Source: Aeromicrobium endophyticum
GTDB lineage: Bacteria; Actinomycetota; Actinomycetes; Propionibacteriales; Nocardioidaceae
Direction of reading: 5' to 3'
Length of the DNA: 64,000 nt
Assembly (NCBI RefSeq): GCF_003586285.1
Contig: NZ_QUBR01000002.1
Location: forward strand, 1,488,001 to 1,552,000
Each line of letters opens with the position of its first letter. Within the stretch, counting starts at the first letter, position 1. Shown in pieces: positions 16,331-24,866 of this stretch. The notes below the pieces were generated by a model. The model ran no database searches, was not told where the DNA came from, and saw only the letters and a list, made by a program, of their open reading frames with translations. Position numbers and translations under genes: made by a program.

Positions 16331-17359
16331 TTACTCGTTGAGTGGTGCAACCGGTTGCGGTGTCGGCGCAGCCGCCGGCTGCACGGCCGGCACCACCGCG
16401 AAAGGCGCAGGCAACGGAGTCGCAACAGCTCCCGGAGCGGGCGCGTTCTGCGCGTCCTCGTCCAGCGCCGAAGCGATCGCAGCGAGCGGGAAGACGTTGT
16501 AGACGCTCTTGCCGGTCACGAGCTGCGCCGGGACGAACAGCGACGTGCAGTCGACCTCGTCGCGATCGACGCACGGTCGACCGTCTCCGGACGACACGTC
16601 GAAGGGATCGAGCGGGCGCCCGTCCTGGTCGAACAGCTGGACGCCGGTGAGCGGCTGACCCGCCGCGTCATAGGCGTAGACGTTGGTGACGGGCTTGCCC
16701 ATCATCGAGAGGGGGCTGTCGGCTCCGTAGCCCGAGTCGCTGCCGGCATCGAAGCCGGCTTCGTAGTCGCCTCCGCTGCCACCCCAGGACCAGGCGGCTC
16801 CGAAGATCGGCACGATGACCACGGCGACCACGATGTTGCCGACGGTCACCAGCTCACGCTGCGACGGGAAACCCCATCGGCCGCGGCCCCACTGGATGCT
16901 GAGCACCGTGAGGCCGAGCATCACGACCCACCACGCCCCCTCAAAGCCGAACCCCCGCTCCATGCCGAAGAACGCGGCCAGCATCCAGGTGGTGGCCCAG
17001 GCCCGGACGATCCACCACACCGGCCGCACGGCGTCAGCGAACTCCACGAGCGATGCGATCGCCGGGTTGCGCTCACTGACGGACGCGATCCGCTCCGTGA
17101 GCTCCTGCATCGCAACGAGCAGGCCGCGCTTCGCGTCAGAGGGCTCACGCCCGGGCAGCCCGGCAGCCGTCCGCAGCTCGGCGGCATAGGCGACCGGATC
17201 GGGCAGGGTCCGGCGCAGGTCCTCGGCCAGCGACTCGGCCAGGTCTGCCTCGAGGCCGTCGGTGAGGTCGTCGACCTCCTCGCGTGACAGGTCGGACAGT
17301 GCAGCGCGCACCTCCGACGCGAATGCGACGATCTCCGGCGCGACGGTGGACGTGGTCAT
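16331..17359 (-). CDS. PadR-linked membrane protein with HAAS-like N-terminal domain
   Basis: Protein of 342 residues. The first 75 are helical and acidic (SREEVDDLTDGLEADLAESL) like the HAAS/permease-prefix signalling domain found next to PadR regulators. Three membrane helices follow (about 115-185), then an outer domain of about 150 residues with two Cys and a Pro/Ala/Val-rich end. The ATG overlaps the padR stop. It probably senses or responds at the membrane under PadR control; the exact role is unknown. Confidence 0.72.
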   Translation of the reverse strand: MTTSTVAPEIVAFASEVRAALSDLSREEVDDLTDGLEADLAESLAEDLRRTLPDPVAYAAELRTAAGLPGREPSDAKRGLLVAMQELTERIASVSERNPAIASLVEFADAVRPVWWIVRAWATTWMLAAFFGMERGFGFEGAWWVVMLGLTVLSIQWGRGRWGFPSQRELVTVGNIVVAVVIVPIFGAAWSWGGSGGDYEAGFDAGSDSGYGADSPLSMMGKPVTNVYAYDAAGQPLTGVQLFDQDGRPLDPFDVSSGDGRPCVDRDEVDCTSLFVPAQLVTGKSVYNVFPLAAIASALDEDAQNAPAPGAVATPLPAPFAVVPAVQPAAAPTPQPVAPLNE

Positions 17360-17694
17360 GCTGCCTCCCCTGTGGTGGACGTGCCGAGCAGATCGCTCAT
17401 CGTGGTGGCGAACTCGGCCCAGACCTTGCGCTGCAGCTCGAGCGTCGCTCGGCCCTGGGCGTTGATGCCGTAGTACTTGCGGTGCGGCCCCTCCTCGGAC
17501 GGCACGACGTACGACGTCAGGGCCCCGGCCGAGTACAGCCGCCGCAGCGTGCCGTACACCGACGCGTCGCCGACGTCCTCGAGCCCGGCCGCGCGCAGCC
17601 GTCGGACGACGTCGTAGCCGTATCCGTCCTCGTCCTCGACGACGGCGAGCACCGCGACGTCGAGGACTCCCTTCAGCAGCTGGGTCGCATCCAT
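17356..17694 (-). CDS. PadR family transcriptional regulator
   Basis: Winged-helix repressor of 112 residues. It shows the PadR core: LLKGVLDVAVLAVV helix, GYGYDVVRRL, then the wing with ASVYGTLRRLYSAGAL and RKYYGINAQGR. The open frame extends to 17742, but ATG 17694 gives the usual PadR N-terminus. TACTGT ends 7 nt before it, so it may be leaderless. It heads a coupled pair with the HAAS-domain membrane protein. Confidence 0.9.
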   Translation of the reverse strand: MDATQLLKGVLDVAVLAVVEDEDGYGYDVVRRLRAAGLEDVGDASVYGTLRRLYSAGALTSYVVPSEEGPHRKYYGINAQGRATLELQRKVWAEFATTMSDLLGTSTTGEAA

Positions 17695-17702
17695 GTATGG
17701 GA

Positions 17703-17733
17703 CAGTACCACGCAATACGCAGTACCGCGTGGT
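17703..17733. promoter_or_regulatory. Repeats in the PadR promoter
   Basis: Inverted arms ACCACGC (17707-17713) and GCGTGGT (17727-17733) and two direct CAGTACC copies (17703-17709, 17720-17726) overlap the likely -10 region. They are candidate PadR autorepression sites. Confidence 0.5.
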
Positions 17734-17760
17734 GCGCGCCACGTGGCGGCGCGGCGGACC

Positions 17761-18279
17761 TCAGCCCCGGACGTCGTGGAGGTGGTGGACGACGTCGTGC
17801 AGGAAGTACTGCGCGAGCGTCACCACGGTGAAGGCCGAGCCGTTGCTGCGGCGTCCGGTCCGTGCCCAGGCGTCGGCGGGGACGGCCTCGAACGTCCACG
17901 CCACCAGGCGTCCGGCGACGTCGAGCTGCGGCGCGATCTCGGACGGCGCCTGCGAGGCGTAGTCGTCGTCGAGGGCGGTGGCGTCCTGGTCCCAGTTGTC
18001 GAACGTCGGATCGTCACGCTCGAGCATCAGGGCGACCCGGCCCGCGAACACCGTGAAGACGTCGCGCACGTGGCACGCGTACTCGGCCGACGACCACGTA
18101 CCGGGGTCGGGACGCTCGCCCGCGTCGCCACGCTCGAGCACGGCCCGCCAACGGGGCAACGTCTCGCGCACGCGACCCGCCACGTCGTCGGGAACCACGT
18201 CAGCGGCGACGAAGCCGCACTCGGGGCACGGCTGCTCGAGCACCCACGTCCAGTCCTTGGTGTCGGGCTCGATCTGCAC
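17761..18279 (-). CDS. DinB-like four-helix-bundle protein
   Basis: Protein of 172 residues of the DinB/maleylpyruvate-isomerase-like metal-binding fold. Candidate ligands are His in EYACHVRDV (about 68-76) and the His cluster near the end (FLHDVVHHLHD), and an early CPECGF pair is present. In mycothiol-producing bacteria this fold includes mycothiol S-transferases, so such a role is possible but not shown. GTG 18279 start; divergent from trmB. Confidence 0.75.
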   Translation of the reverse strand: MQIEPDTKDWTWVLEQPCPECGFVAADVVPDDVAGRVRETLPRWRAVLERGDAGERPDPGTWSSAEYACHVRDVFTVFAGRVALMLERDDPTFDNWDQDATALDDDYASQAPSEIAPQLDVAGRLVAWTFEAVPADAWARTGRRSNGSAFTVVTLAQYFLHDVVHHLHDVRG

Positions 18280-18297
18280 GCGTCTACGCTAGCGCGG

Positions 18298-19011
18298 GTG
18301 GAACCTGCCCCCTACCGCACCGAGCCCGTGTCGTTCACCCGCCGCGGAGGCCGACTCTCCGAGCGCCAGCAGGCGGCGTGGGACGCGCTGTCGGCGACGT
18401 ACGTGGCCGAGGCCCCCGACAACGGACCGACCACCTCGATCGACCCGTCCTACGTGCTCGACACCACAGCGCTGTTCGGCCGCGACGCGCCTCTCGTCGT
18501 CGAGATCGGCACCGGGCGCGGCGAGGCGATCGTCCACGCCGCCCACCAGCACCCCGAGCTGAACTTCCTCGGTCTCGAGGTCTACGTGCCCGGCGTCGCC
18601 CAGACCCTGGTGACGATGCGGCACCGCGGCGTCGAGAACGTCCGGCTCATGATCGTCAACGCGGCCGAGGCCCTCGGCACGATGCTGCCGCCGGCCTCGG
18701 TGCACGAGCTGCGGGTGTGGTTCCCCGATCCGTGGCACAAGAAGCGGCACAACAAGCGACGGCTGGTGACACCGGCCTTCGCCGAGCTCGCGGCGCGCGT
18801 CGTCGAGCCCGGCGGCACCTGGCGGCTCGCGACCGACTGGCAGGAGTACGCCGACCAGATGCGGGACGTCCTCGCGGGCAGCGCCGACTTCGCGTTCAGC
18901 GGCGACTGGGCCCCCCGGTTCGAGGGGCGTCCGCTCACCCGGTTCGAGCACAAGGGCCTGCAGGTCGAGCGGGACATCCGCGACCTCTCGGCCGTCCGCC
19001 GGAGCAGCTGA
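18298..19011 (+). CDS. trmB: tRNA (guanine-N7)-methyltransferase
   Basis: SAM-dependent enzyme that forms m7G46 in the variable loop of tRNAs. The 237-residue protein has the SAM motif VVEIGTGRGEAIVHAA (about 65-80) and the signature WFPDPWHKKRHNKRR in which Asp and the basic run bind tRNA. GTG 18298 is chosen: TACGCT ends 7 nt upstream, and the product starts like other actinobacterial TrmB proteins. The DUF3052 gene follows 30 nt later. Confidence 0.95.
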   Translation: MEPAPYRTEPVSFTRRGGRLSERQQAAWDALSATYVAEAPDNGPTTSIDPSYVLDTTALFGRDAPLVVEIGTGRGEAIVHAAHQHPELNFLGLEVYVPGVAQTLVTMRHRGVENVRLMIVNAAEALGTMLPPASVHELRVWFPDPWHKKRHNKRRLVTPAFAELAARVVEPGGTWRLATDWQEYADQMRDVLAGSADFAFSGDWAPRFEGRPLTRFEHKGLQVERDIRDLSAVRRSS

Positions 19012-19041
19012 CCCCTCCTCACGACCCCCTAGGATGTGCGC

Positions 19042-19428
19042 ATGAGCACCGACGTGACGAACGCCGAGAAGCTGCGCATCTCCGACGGTTTCGTGGTCTG
19101 GATCATCGGCACGACGGTCGAGGAGACCTCGTTGCTCGACCCGATGCCCGAGGGTGCCGAGATGATCGAGGCCCGCGACGAGGAGGAGCCCGAGTCGGTC
19201 GACGCGGCGATCGTCTTCGCCGACGACCGCACGCAGCTCGCCGACAGCTTCGACGACGTGCTGCCGCAGCTGGGCTCGATCGACGTGGTGTGGATCGCCT
19301 TCCCGTTGCGCGACGCCGGCGTCGACGAGGACTCGATCCAAGAGCTCGTCGCCGACTACGGCTGGTACGCCGAGGAGTCGATCCTGCTCGACGACGCGTG
19401 GGGCGCCCTGCGCATCGAGCAGTCCTAG
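19042..19428 (+). CDS. DUF3052-like protein
   Basis: Acidic 128-residue cytoplasmic protein of a conserved actinobacterial family of unknown function (resembles DUF3052). It has an alternating alpha/beta pattern and the segments VVWIAFPLRD and DDAWGALR. TAGGAT ends 6 nt before ATG 19042, so it may have its own leaderless message although it lies just after trmB. Confidence 0.68.
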   Translation: MSTDVTNAEKLRISDGFVVWIIGTTVEETSLLDPMPEGAEMIEARDEEEPESVDAAIVFADDRTQLADSFDDVLPQLGSIDVVWIAFPLRDAGVDEDSIQELVADYGWYAEESILLDDAWGALRIEQS

Positions 19429-19438
19429 CGCCCGGGGC

Positions 19439-19891
19439 CTAGCGCTCGAGCCTGAGCTGGCTGACCCAGATGCCGGGCGGCACCTCGACATCGCGCTCGC
19501 GGCTGAAGCCGTGCTGGGCGTAGAGCCTGACGGCCGGGACGTTGTCGCGCCCGGTGGCCACGACCACCGGCCCCTCCGACGCCGCCAGCACCCCGAGCAG
19601 CAGCGACGACCCGATGCCGCGACGCATCGTCTGCGGACCGACCATCATCTTCGCGATGTCGACGTGGTCGTCGTGCTCGGACCACGCGGCGGCCCCGACG
19701 AGCTCGACGCCGTCCCAGGCCATCAGCCAGCGACCGCGCCAGGCCGCGAGCGCACGCTCGTCCTCGTGCAGCGTGGGCAGGCGCTGGTCGCCGATCAGGT
19801 CGGCCTCGACGGCGTACGACCTGCGCTGCAGCGCCAGCACCATCGAGGCGACGTACGGGTCAGCGGCTGGGTCGGGCGACGAGAGGATCAT
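19439..19891 (-). CDS. GNAT family N-acetyltransferase
   Basis: Acetyl-CoA-dependent acyltransferase of 150 residues. Motif A, the acetyl-CoA pyrophosphate loop, reads RRGIGSSLL (about 90-98, the R-x-x-G-x-G pattern), and the C-terminal ARLYAQHGF-like segment AVRLYAQHGFSRE is motif B. Substrate unknown. ATG 19891 has GGGGAGAG upstream. It converges with the DUF3052 gene. Confidence 0.88.
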   Translation of the reverse strand: MILSSPDPAADPYVASMVLALQRRSYAVEADLIGDQRLPTLHEDERALAAWRGRWLMAWDGVELVGAAAWSEHDDHVDIAKMMVGPQTMRRGIGSSLLLGVLAASEGPVVVATGRDNVPAVRLYAQHGFSRERDVEVPPGIWVSQLRLER

Positions 19892-19962
19892 GACCGCTCT
19901 CCCCTCGTCGTCGGAGCAGCCAGAGTACCGCCGCGGCCCTCCCCCGGGCCCGCCGACGAGGG

Positions 19963-20943
19963 CTACCAGCGGGGGTGGACGTCGCCGCGCAGCAGCCGGT
20001 CGTAGACGTCGCGCACCCCGGCGTCGAAGCCGTCGGGCAGCGCGACCGCCGCAGCGGCCGCATTGCCGCGGGCCTGCTCGACGTTGCGGGCACCGGGGAT
20101 GGCGGCGGTGACGCCGTCCTGCGCGAGGATCCATGCGATGGCCGCCTCGGCCGGACGCACGTCCTGCGGCACCAGCTGCCCGAACTCGCGGGCGGCCTGG
20201 ACGCCCGTGGTGAAGTCGACGCCCGAGAACGTCTCGCCGACGTCGAAGGCCTCGCCCGACCGGTTGTACGTGCGGTGGTCGTCGTCGGCGAACGTCGTCT
20301 GCTCGGTGTAGCGGCCCGACAGCAGCCCGGACGCCAGTGGCACGCGGGCGATGATGCCGACGCCGGCCTCGCGCGCGGCCGGCAGCACCTCGTCGAGCGG
20401 CTTGAGCCGGAAGGCGTTGAGGATGATCTGCACGCTGGCGACGTTCGGGCGGGCGATCGCCGTCAGCGCCTCGTCGACCGTCTCGACGCTGACGCCGTAG
20501 GCGGCCATGACCTTCTCGTCGACCAGGGTGTCGAGGTCGTCGAAGACGCGGTCGTCGGAGAACACCGCAGTTGGCGGGCAGTGCAGCTGCACCAGGTCGA
20601 GGGTCTCGACGCCGAGGTTGCCCCGCGAGCGGTCGGTCCAGGTGCGGAAGTTGTCCATCGTGAAGTGGACGGGGTCCTGCTCGGCGCGGCGACCCATCTT
20701 GGTCGCCACGAACACGTCGATCTCGGGGCGGCTGCGCAGGTACTCGCCGATGATCTGCTCGCTGCGGCCGTCGCCGTAGACATCGGCGGTGTCGAAGAAC
20801 GTCACGCCCTCGTCGACGGCGGCATCGAGCACCGCGATGGCGTCCTCGTGCGTCACGTCGCCCCAGTCGGCGCCCAGCTGCCAGGTGCCGAGGCCGACGA
20901 CCGATACGTCTCGTCCTGTGCGTCCGAGTGTGCGTGCCTGCAT
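19963..20943 (-). CDS. Aldo/keto reductase
   Basis: NADPH-dependent (beta/alpha)8 oxidoreductase of 326 residues. The catalytic set is visible: Asp and Tyr in FFDTADVYG (about 48-56), Lys in FVATKMGR and His in VQLHCPP. Substrates are aldehydes or ketones. AAGGAG precedes ATG 20943 by 8 nt. It is transcribed singly and divergent from the secreted Ig-like protein. Confidence 0.92.
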   Translation of the reverse strand: MQARTLGRTGRDVSVVGLGTWQLGADWGDVTHEDAIAVLDAAVDEGVTFFDTADVYGDGRSEQIIGEYLRSRPEIDVFVATKMGRRAEQDPVHFTMDNFRTWTDRSRGNLGVETLDLVQLHCPPTAVFSDDRVFDDLDTLVDEKVMAAYGVSVETVDEALTAIARPNVASVQIILNAFRLKPLDEVLPAAREAGVGIIARVPLASGLLSGRYTEQTTFADDDHRTYNRSGEAFDVGETFSGVDFTTGVQAAREFGQLVPQDVRPAEAAIAWILAQDGVTAAIPGARNVEQARGNAAAAAVALPDGFDAGVRDVYDRLLRGDVHPRW

Positions 20944-21131
20944 CGGTGGTGCTCCTTCTGAGGGGTGGACCACCAGCCTAGGGAGCGGACGGCTGTACCG
21001 CTGAGGGGCGGCACCCCTCGAGCTCGTCTGCACGGCCCGCTGCACACGACGACTCCCGGAGAAACAGGTGCACGGTGCATCTATCTTCTCAATTCGAGGA
21101 CGTGACGCACACCACAGAGTTACGGTCTGGC

Positions 21132-22367
21132 ATGAAAAAAATCCTTGCCACCGGACTGACAACAGCACTCGTCGTCGGCGGGCTCGGACTGGCCTCGGGC
21201 CCGGCCGAAGCACGCCCCGACATCAAGACAGCAGCCTTCGCGCAAGCGGGTCCGCTGCCCCTCGACCTCTGCGATCTCCTGCCCCTGTGCACCGGGCCCG
21301 GAGGCAGCCTGCTGATCGACGTCCAGGACGCCCTGGACGCCCTGCTGGGCAACACCGGCTCGCCCCAAGACCTCGCCACGGCCATCGTGGCGGCGCTGCA
21401 GGGCCTGCCGTCCGGCGACCGGCCCGAGGCAGCCGCGGCCATCGCGCAGCAGCTGCAGAGCGCAGGGCTGAGCCCTGCAGCCCTGAGCCAGGTGCTCAGC
21501 GGGCTGGCAGGAGACTCCAACCCGCTCGGCGACCTGGTCCCCGACCTGCTGGCGACCGTCCAGAGCCTGGTCAACGGTCTGCTGGGCATCGGCGGACAGA
21601 CCCCGGACCCGGCGCAGGCGCAAGCGCTGGTCGACCAGCTGCTGAAGGCGCTGGCAGCAGGTGACGCCTCGGCGCTGCAGGCCCAGGTGTCGAGCCTGCT
21701 GACGTCGCTGCCCGGCGGGTCGGGGCTCTCCCCCGCCACCCTGACCGACCTCGTCAACCAGATCGTGGCGGCCCTGCAGGCCGGTCTCGGCGGCGCATCG
21801 GCCACTCCGGTGGTCAACAACGTCGACAACGCCATCAGCACCAGCGCCCCCAGGCTCACCTCGCCGGGGACCTACGTGACGAGCAAGCGTCCGGCGATCC
21901 GAGGCACCGGCGCAGCCGGCGCGTCCGTCACCGTGCGCACCAGCAAGGGCGTCGTGCTGGGTTCGGCCACCGTGAGCTCGACCGGGGCCTTCACGGTGAC
22001 CTCGCGCTCGCTGAAGCGTGGCGCGTACACCGTGACCGCCACGCAGACCGCGCCCGGTCGGGCCACGTCGCCCCAGTCGTCCGCCCGGACGTTCCGCGTC
22101 GTGTCGGCCAAGCCGGCCATCACGACGAGGTCGAACAAGAAGTTCAGGACCCACCGGCCGAAGATCTCCGGAATCGCCTACCCGAGGACCAAGGTGGTGC
22201 TGCGCAGCTCCACCGGCAAGAAGCTGGGCAGCGCGAAGGTGCGCTCGAACGGCACCTGGTCGATCAGGTCCAAGAGCCTGTCCAGCGGCACCCGCAAGAT
22301 CAAGGTGACGCAGACGGGTTACGGCAAGAAGAAGACCAGCAAGCTCAAGAAGATCCGCATCCGCTAG
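21132..22367 (+). CDS. Secreted protein with helical domain and two Ig-like repeats
   Basis: Exported protein of 411 residues. A Sec signal peptide (MKKI..., cleavage likely after PAEA, about 26) precedes a Leu/Gln/Asp-rich helical region (about 40-235) with repeated QALVDQLL or DALDALLG-like heptads. Two bacterial Ig-like repeats follow (about 255-330 and 335-411), each with a G-S-A-x-V and G-x-F/W core, the second strongly basic. Likely cell-wall bound through its Lys-rich end. No family name can be given. An earlier in-frame ATG at 21075 is less likely because the signal peptide starts at 21132. Confidence 0.8.
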   Translation: MKKILATGLTTALVVGGLGLASGPAEARPDIKTAAFAQAGPLPLDLCDLLPLCTGPGGSLLIDVQDALDALLGNTGSPQDLATAIVAALQGLPSGDRPEAAAAIAQQLQSAGLSPAALSQVLSGLAGDSNPLGDLVPDLLATVQSLVNGLLGIGGQTPDPAQAQALVDQLLKALAAGDASALQAQVSSLLTSLPGGSGLSPATLTDLVNQIVAALQAGLGGASATPVVNNVDNAISTSAPRLTSPGTYVTSKRPAIRGTGAAGASVTVRTSKGVVLGSATVSSTGAFTVTSRSLKRGAYTVTATQTAPGRATSPQSSARTFRVVSAKPAITTRSNKKFRTHRPKISGIAYPRTKVVLRSSTGKKLGSAKVRSNGTWSIRSKSLSSGTRKIKVTQTGYGKKKTSKLKKIRIR

Positions 22368-22376
22368 TCGATCCAT

Positions 22377-22413
22377 GGGGGTGGTCGTGGCCTGGACGGG
22401 CCGCGACCACCCC
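22377..22413 (+). terminator. Strong terminator after the secreted protein gene
   Basis: A 15-bp stem (22378-22392 with 22399-22413, one G-U pair) and a 6-nt loop start 10 nt after the stop codon. Only a short CT-rich stretch follows. It also faces the end of the E1 gene and may work both ways. Confidence 0.8.
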
Positions 22414-22447
22414 TCTCACGTGGTGGGTGGCTCGACCGCGCCGCGCG

Positions 22448-24790
22448 TCATCGGCCGATCAGGGTGAGGGCTGCGTCGGCGATCGCGCCGGGGTCGATGC
22501 CGTGGAGTCGGTAGGCGTCCTCCAGGCCGGTGGACTGGCCGAAGTCGGTGACTCCGAGGCAGCGGATGCGGTCGCCGCGGGCTCCGGCGAGGAACGACAG
22601 CGTGTGCGGGTGGCCGTCCAGGACGGTCACGAGTGGTGTCGGGTGCTCGGCGGGGAACAGGGTGCTGATGATGTCGTCGCCGCGGGTCTGGCCGATGGTT
22701 CCGCGCTGGTTGAACGAGCGGAACACCAGATCAGGGCTCGTCAGGCAGACCACTCCCGCCGTGATCCCCTGGTCGGCCAACGCATCCGCAGCCGCGATGA
22801 CCTCCGGAAGGATCGCGCCGACCCCGACCAGGGTGACCTGCTCGTCGGCCGGGTCGTGGGTCGTGATGCGGTACCCACCGGCGACGGCCTGCCGGCGACG
22901 GCGCTCCAGCATCACGTCGTCCTCGGGCAGCGACGACAACCCCTGGTCGACCGGGCGGGTCGAGAGGCGGAAGTACGACGACGTGCCGCCCTCGATGCCG
23001 ACCTGGGCCATCGCGGCGAGCATGCACCACTCCAGGTCCTGGGCGAACACCGGTTCCCAGGCGATGCACTCGGGCTGCTCCAACCCGATCGACGGAGTGG
23101 TGATCGACTGGTGCGCCCCACCCTCGGGGGCCAGCGTCACCCCCGACGGGGTGCCGACGATGATCGACTGACCGCCCGCGTAGATGCCGTACGACCAGGG
23201 CTCGAGTGCGCGAGAGACGAAAGGGTCGTAGAGGGTCGCGATGGGGATCAGCCGCTCGCCCCAGCGCGACCAGGTGGCGCCGAGCTCACCCAACAGGCTC
23301 ACGAGGTTGACCTCGGCGATCCCCAGCTCGATGTGCTGGCCACTGGTGACCTCCGACCACTTGAGCACCCTCTCGGCGTCGTCGGCGAACCAGTCCAACC
23401 GGTCCTGCACCGACCACACCCCGGTCTTGTTGATCCAGCCGCCCAGGTTCGTCGACGACGCCACATCGGGGCTGCACGTCACGACGCGGGCCGCGATCTC
23501 GGGTGCCGACCGCTTGAAGTCCGCCAGGAAGCGACCTAGAGCGGCTTGCGTCGAGACCGGTGCCTTGTGAGCACGTCCCAACCGGACCGGAACCTGCCCC
23601 GTCGGCTGCGTGACGACAGGGGCGCGCGCCATGTCGGAGCCTCGCGCGTCGCACAGTCTCGCCGCCGGCGATCCGGCCGCGAACGTGGCCCACGGATCGT
23701 CGAGGTCGGTGCCCGTGACCCGTGCCAGCTCCAGCATCTGCTCACCGGTCAGCAGCGCCGAGTGGTTGTTGGGATGCCCCTCGGTCGGGAGCCCGCGACC
23801 CTTGACGGTGTAGGCGAAGATGATCGTCGGGCGGGTCGAGTCGACCGTCCGGTACGTGTCCAGCAGCAACCCGATGTCGTGGCCACCGAGGTCGCGAACG
23901 GCGTGGGCCAGCTCGGCCGTCGGCAGCGAACCGAGCAGCTTCCTCAGCTGGTCGCTCCCGTGCTGCCCCACGATGCGGTCGGCGATCTCGGACGAGTCCA
24001 CGCGCAGCAGCCGCTGGTACTCCTCGTTCGGCATGTCCTCCAGGCGCCGCCGCAGCTCGTCGCCTCCGCCCCGGCCGAAGAGCTCCGCGATCGCGCGACC
24101 CCACTTCAGGGTGATCACCTGCCATCCGGCCGCCTCGAACATGCCCATCAGACGATGGATCTGGACGTCGGGCACGACTCGGTCCAACGACTGACGGTTG
24201 AGATCCACGATCCACAACAGCTCGCCGAGCCGGGCGACGGACGGATCAGCGACGGCCTCCCAAATCGCCCCCTCGTCCAGCTCGGCGTCGCCCAACAGGC
24301 TCACGAACCGGCCTGCCGGAGGGGCAGTCGGGAAGTGCGAGCTCACGTACCGGTGCGACATCGCCGCCCACAACGCCGCCGTCGCGCCGATGCCGACCGA
24401 GCCGGTCGAGAAGTCGACCGTGTCCGGATCCTTGCGACGGCTCGGATACGACTGCAGACCACCCTTCGCCCGCAACGTCGACAGGTACTTCTCATCCAGG
24501 TCGCCCAGCAGGTAGTTGATGGCGTGGAGGACCGGCGACGCGTGCGGCTTGACCGACACCCGGTCGATGCTCGTCAGCTCCGAGAACCACAACGACACCA
24601 TGATCTCCACCATCGACGCACTCGACGCCTGATGCCCACCCACCTTGACACCCGACTCGTTGGGGCGTCCTCGGTTCGCCGCGTCGACGATGGCCGTCGA
24701 GATCCACCTCACCCGCTCCGCGACCTGCCGCAGCACGTCCGTACCGGCCGCCCCCTCGTCCGGGAGGTGCTGCGAGATGCTCTGAGTCAT
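22448..24790 (-). CDS. AceE-like thiamine-diphosphate 2-oxoacid dehydrogenase E1 (orphan)
   Basis: Single-chain E1 of 780 residues related to homodimeric pyruvate dehydrogenase AceE, which is about 100-130 residues longer. Family marks are VGGHQASSASM (about 50-60), FSTGSVGIGA, the ThDP motif GDAELDEG...DLNRQ (about 167-198, with GDA in place of GDG) and the transketolase-type second half with GGQSIIVGTPSGVTLAPEGGAHQS. No E2 or E3 gene is near, so it may act as a ThDP lyase or ligase or borrow the housekeeping complex. It is the third gene of an operon behind the glutamine synthetase homologue and amidohydrolase. Confidence 0.85.
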   Translation of the reverse strand: MTQSISQHLPDEGAAGTDVLRQVAERVRWISTAIVDAANRGRPNESGVKVGGHQASSASMVEIMVSLWFSELTSIDRVSVKPHASPVLHAINYLLGDLDEKYLSTLRAKGGLQSYPSRRKDPDTVDFSTGSVGIGATAALWAAMSHRYVSSHFPTAPPAGRFVSLLGDAELDEGAIWEAVADPSVARLGELLWIVDLNRQSLDRVVPDVQIHRLMGMFEAAGWQVITLKWGRAIAELFGRGGGDELRRRLEDMPNEEYQRLLRVDSSEIADRIVGQHGSDQLRKLLGSLPTAELAHAVRDLGGHDIGLLLDTYRTVDSTRPTIIFAYTVKGRGLPTEGHPNNHSALLTGEQMLELARVTGTDLDDPWATFAAGSPAARLCDARGSDMARAPVVTQPTGQVPVRLGRAHKAPVSTQAALGRFLADFKRSAPEIAARVVTCSPDVASSTNLGGWINKTGVWSVQDRLDWFADDAERVLKWSEVTSGQHIELGIAEVNLVSLLGELGATWSRWGERLIPIATLYDPFVSRALEPWSYGIYAGGQSIIVGTPSGVTLAPEGGAHQSITTPSIGLEQPECIAWEPVFAQDLEWCMLAAMAQVGIEGGTSSYFRLSTRPVDQGLSSLPEDDVMLERRRRQAVAGGYRITTHDPADEQVTLVGVGAILPEVIAAADALADQGITAGVVCLTSPDLVFRSFNQRGTIGQTRGDDIISTLFPAEHPTPLVTVLDGHPHTLSFLAGARGDRIRCLGVTDFGQSTGLEDAYRLHGIDPGAIADAALTLIGR

Positions 24791-24866
24791 GGCGAGTCCT
24801 TGGTGGCTGGCGATCGGGAGGGCGTCGTGCGGAACAAGATCGGCTGGGCCGCTTCTGCGGCGGTCC

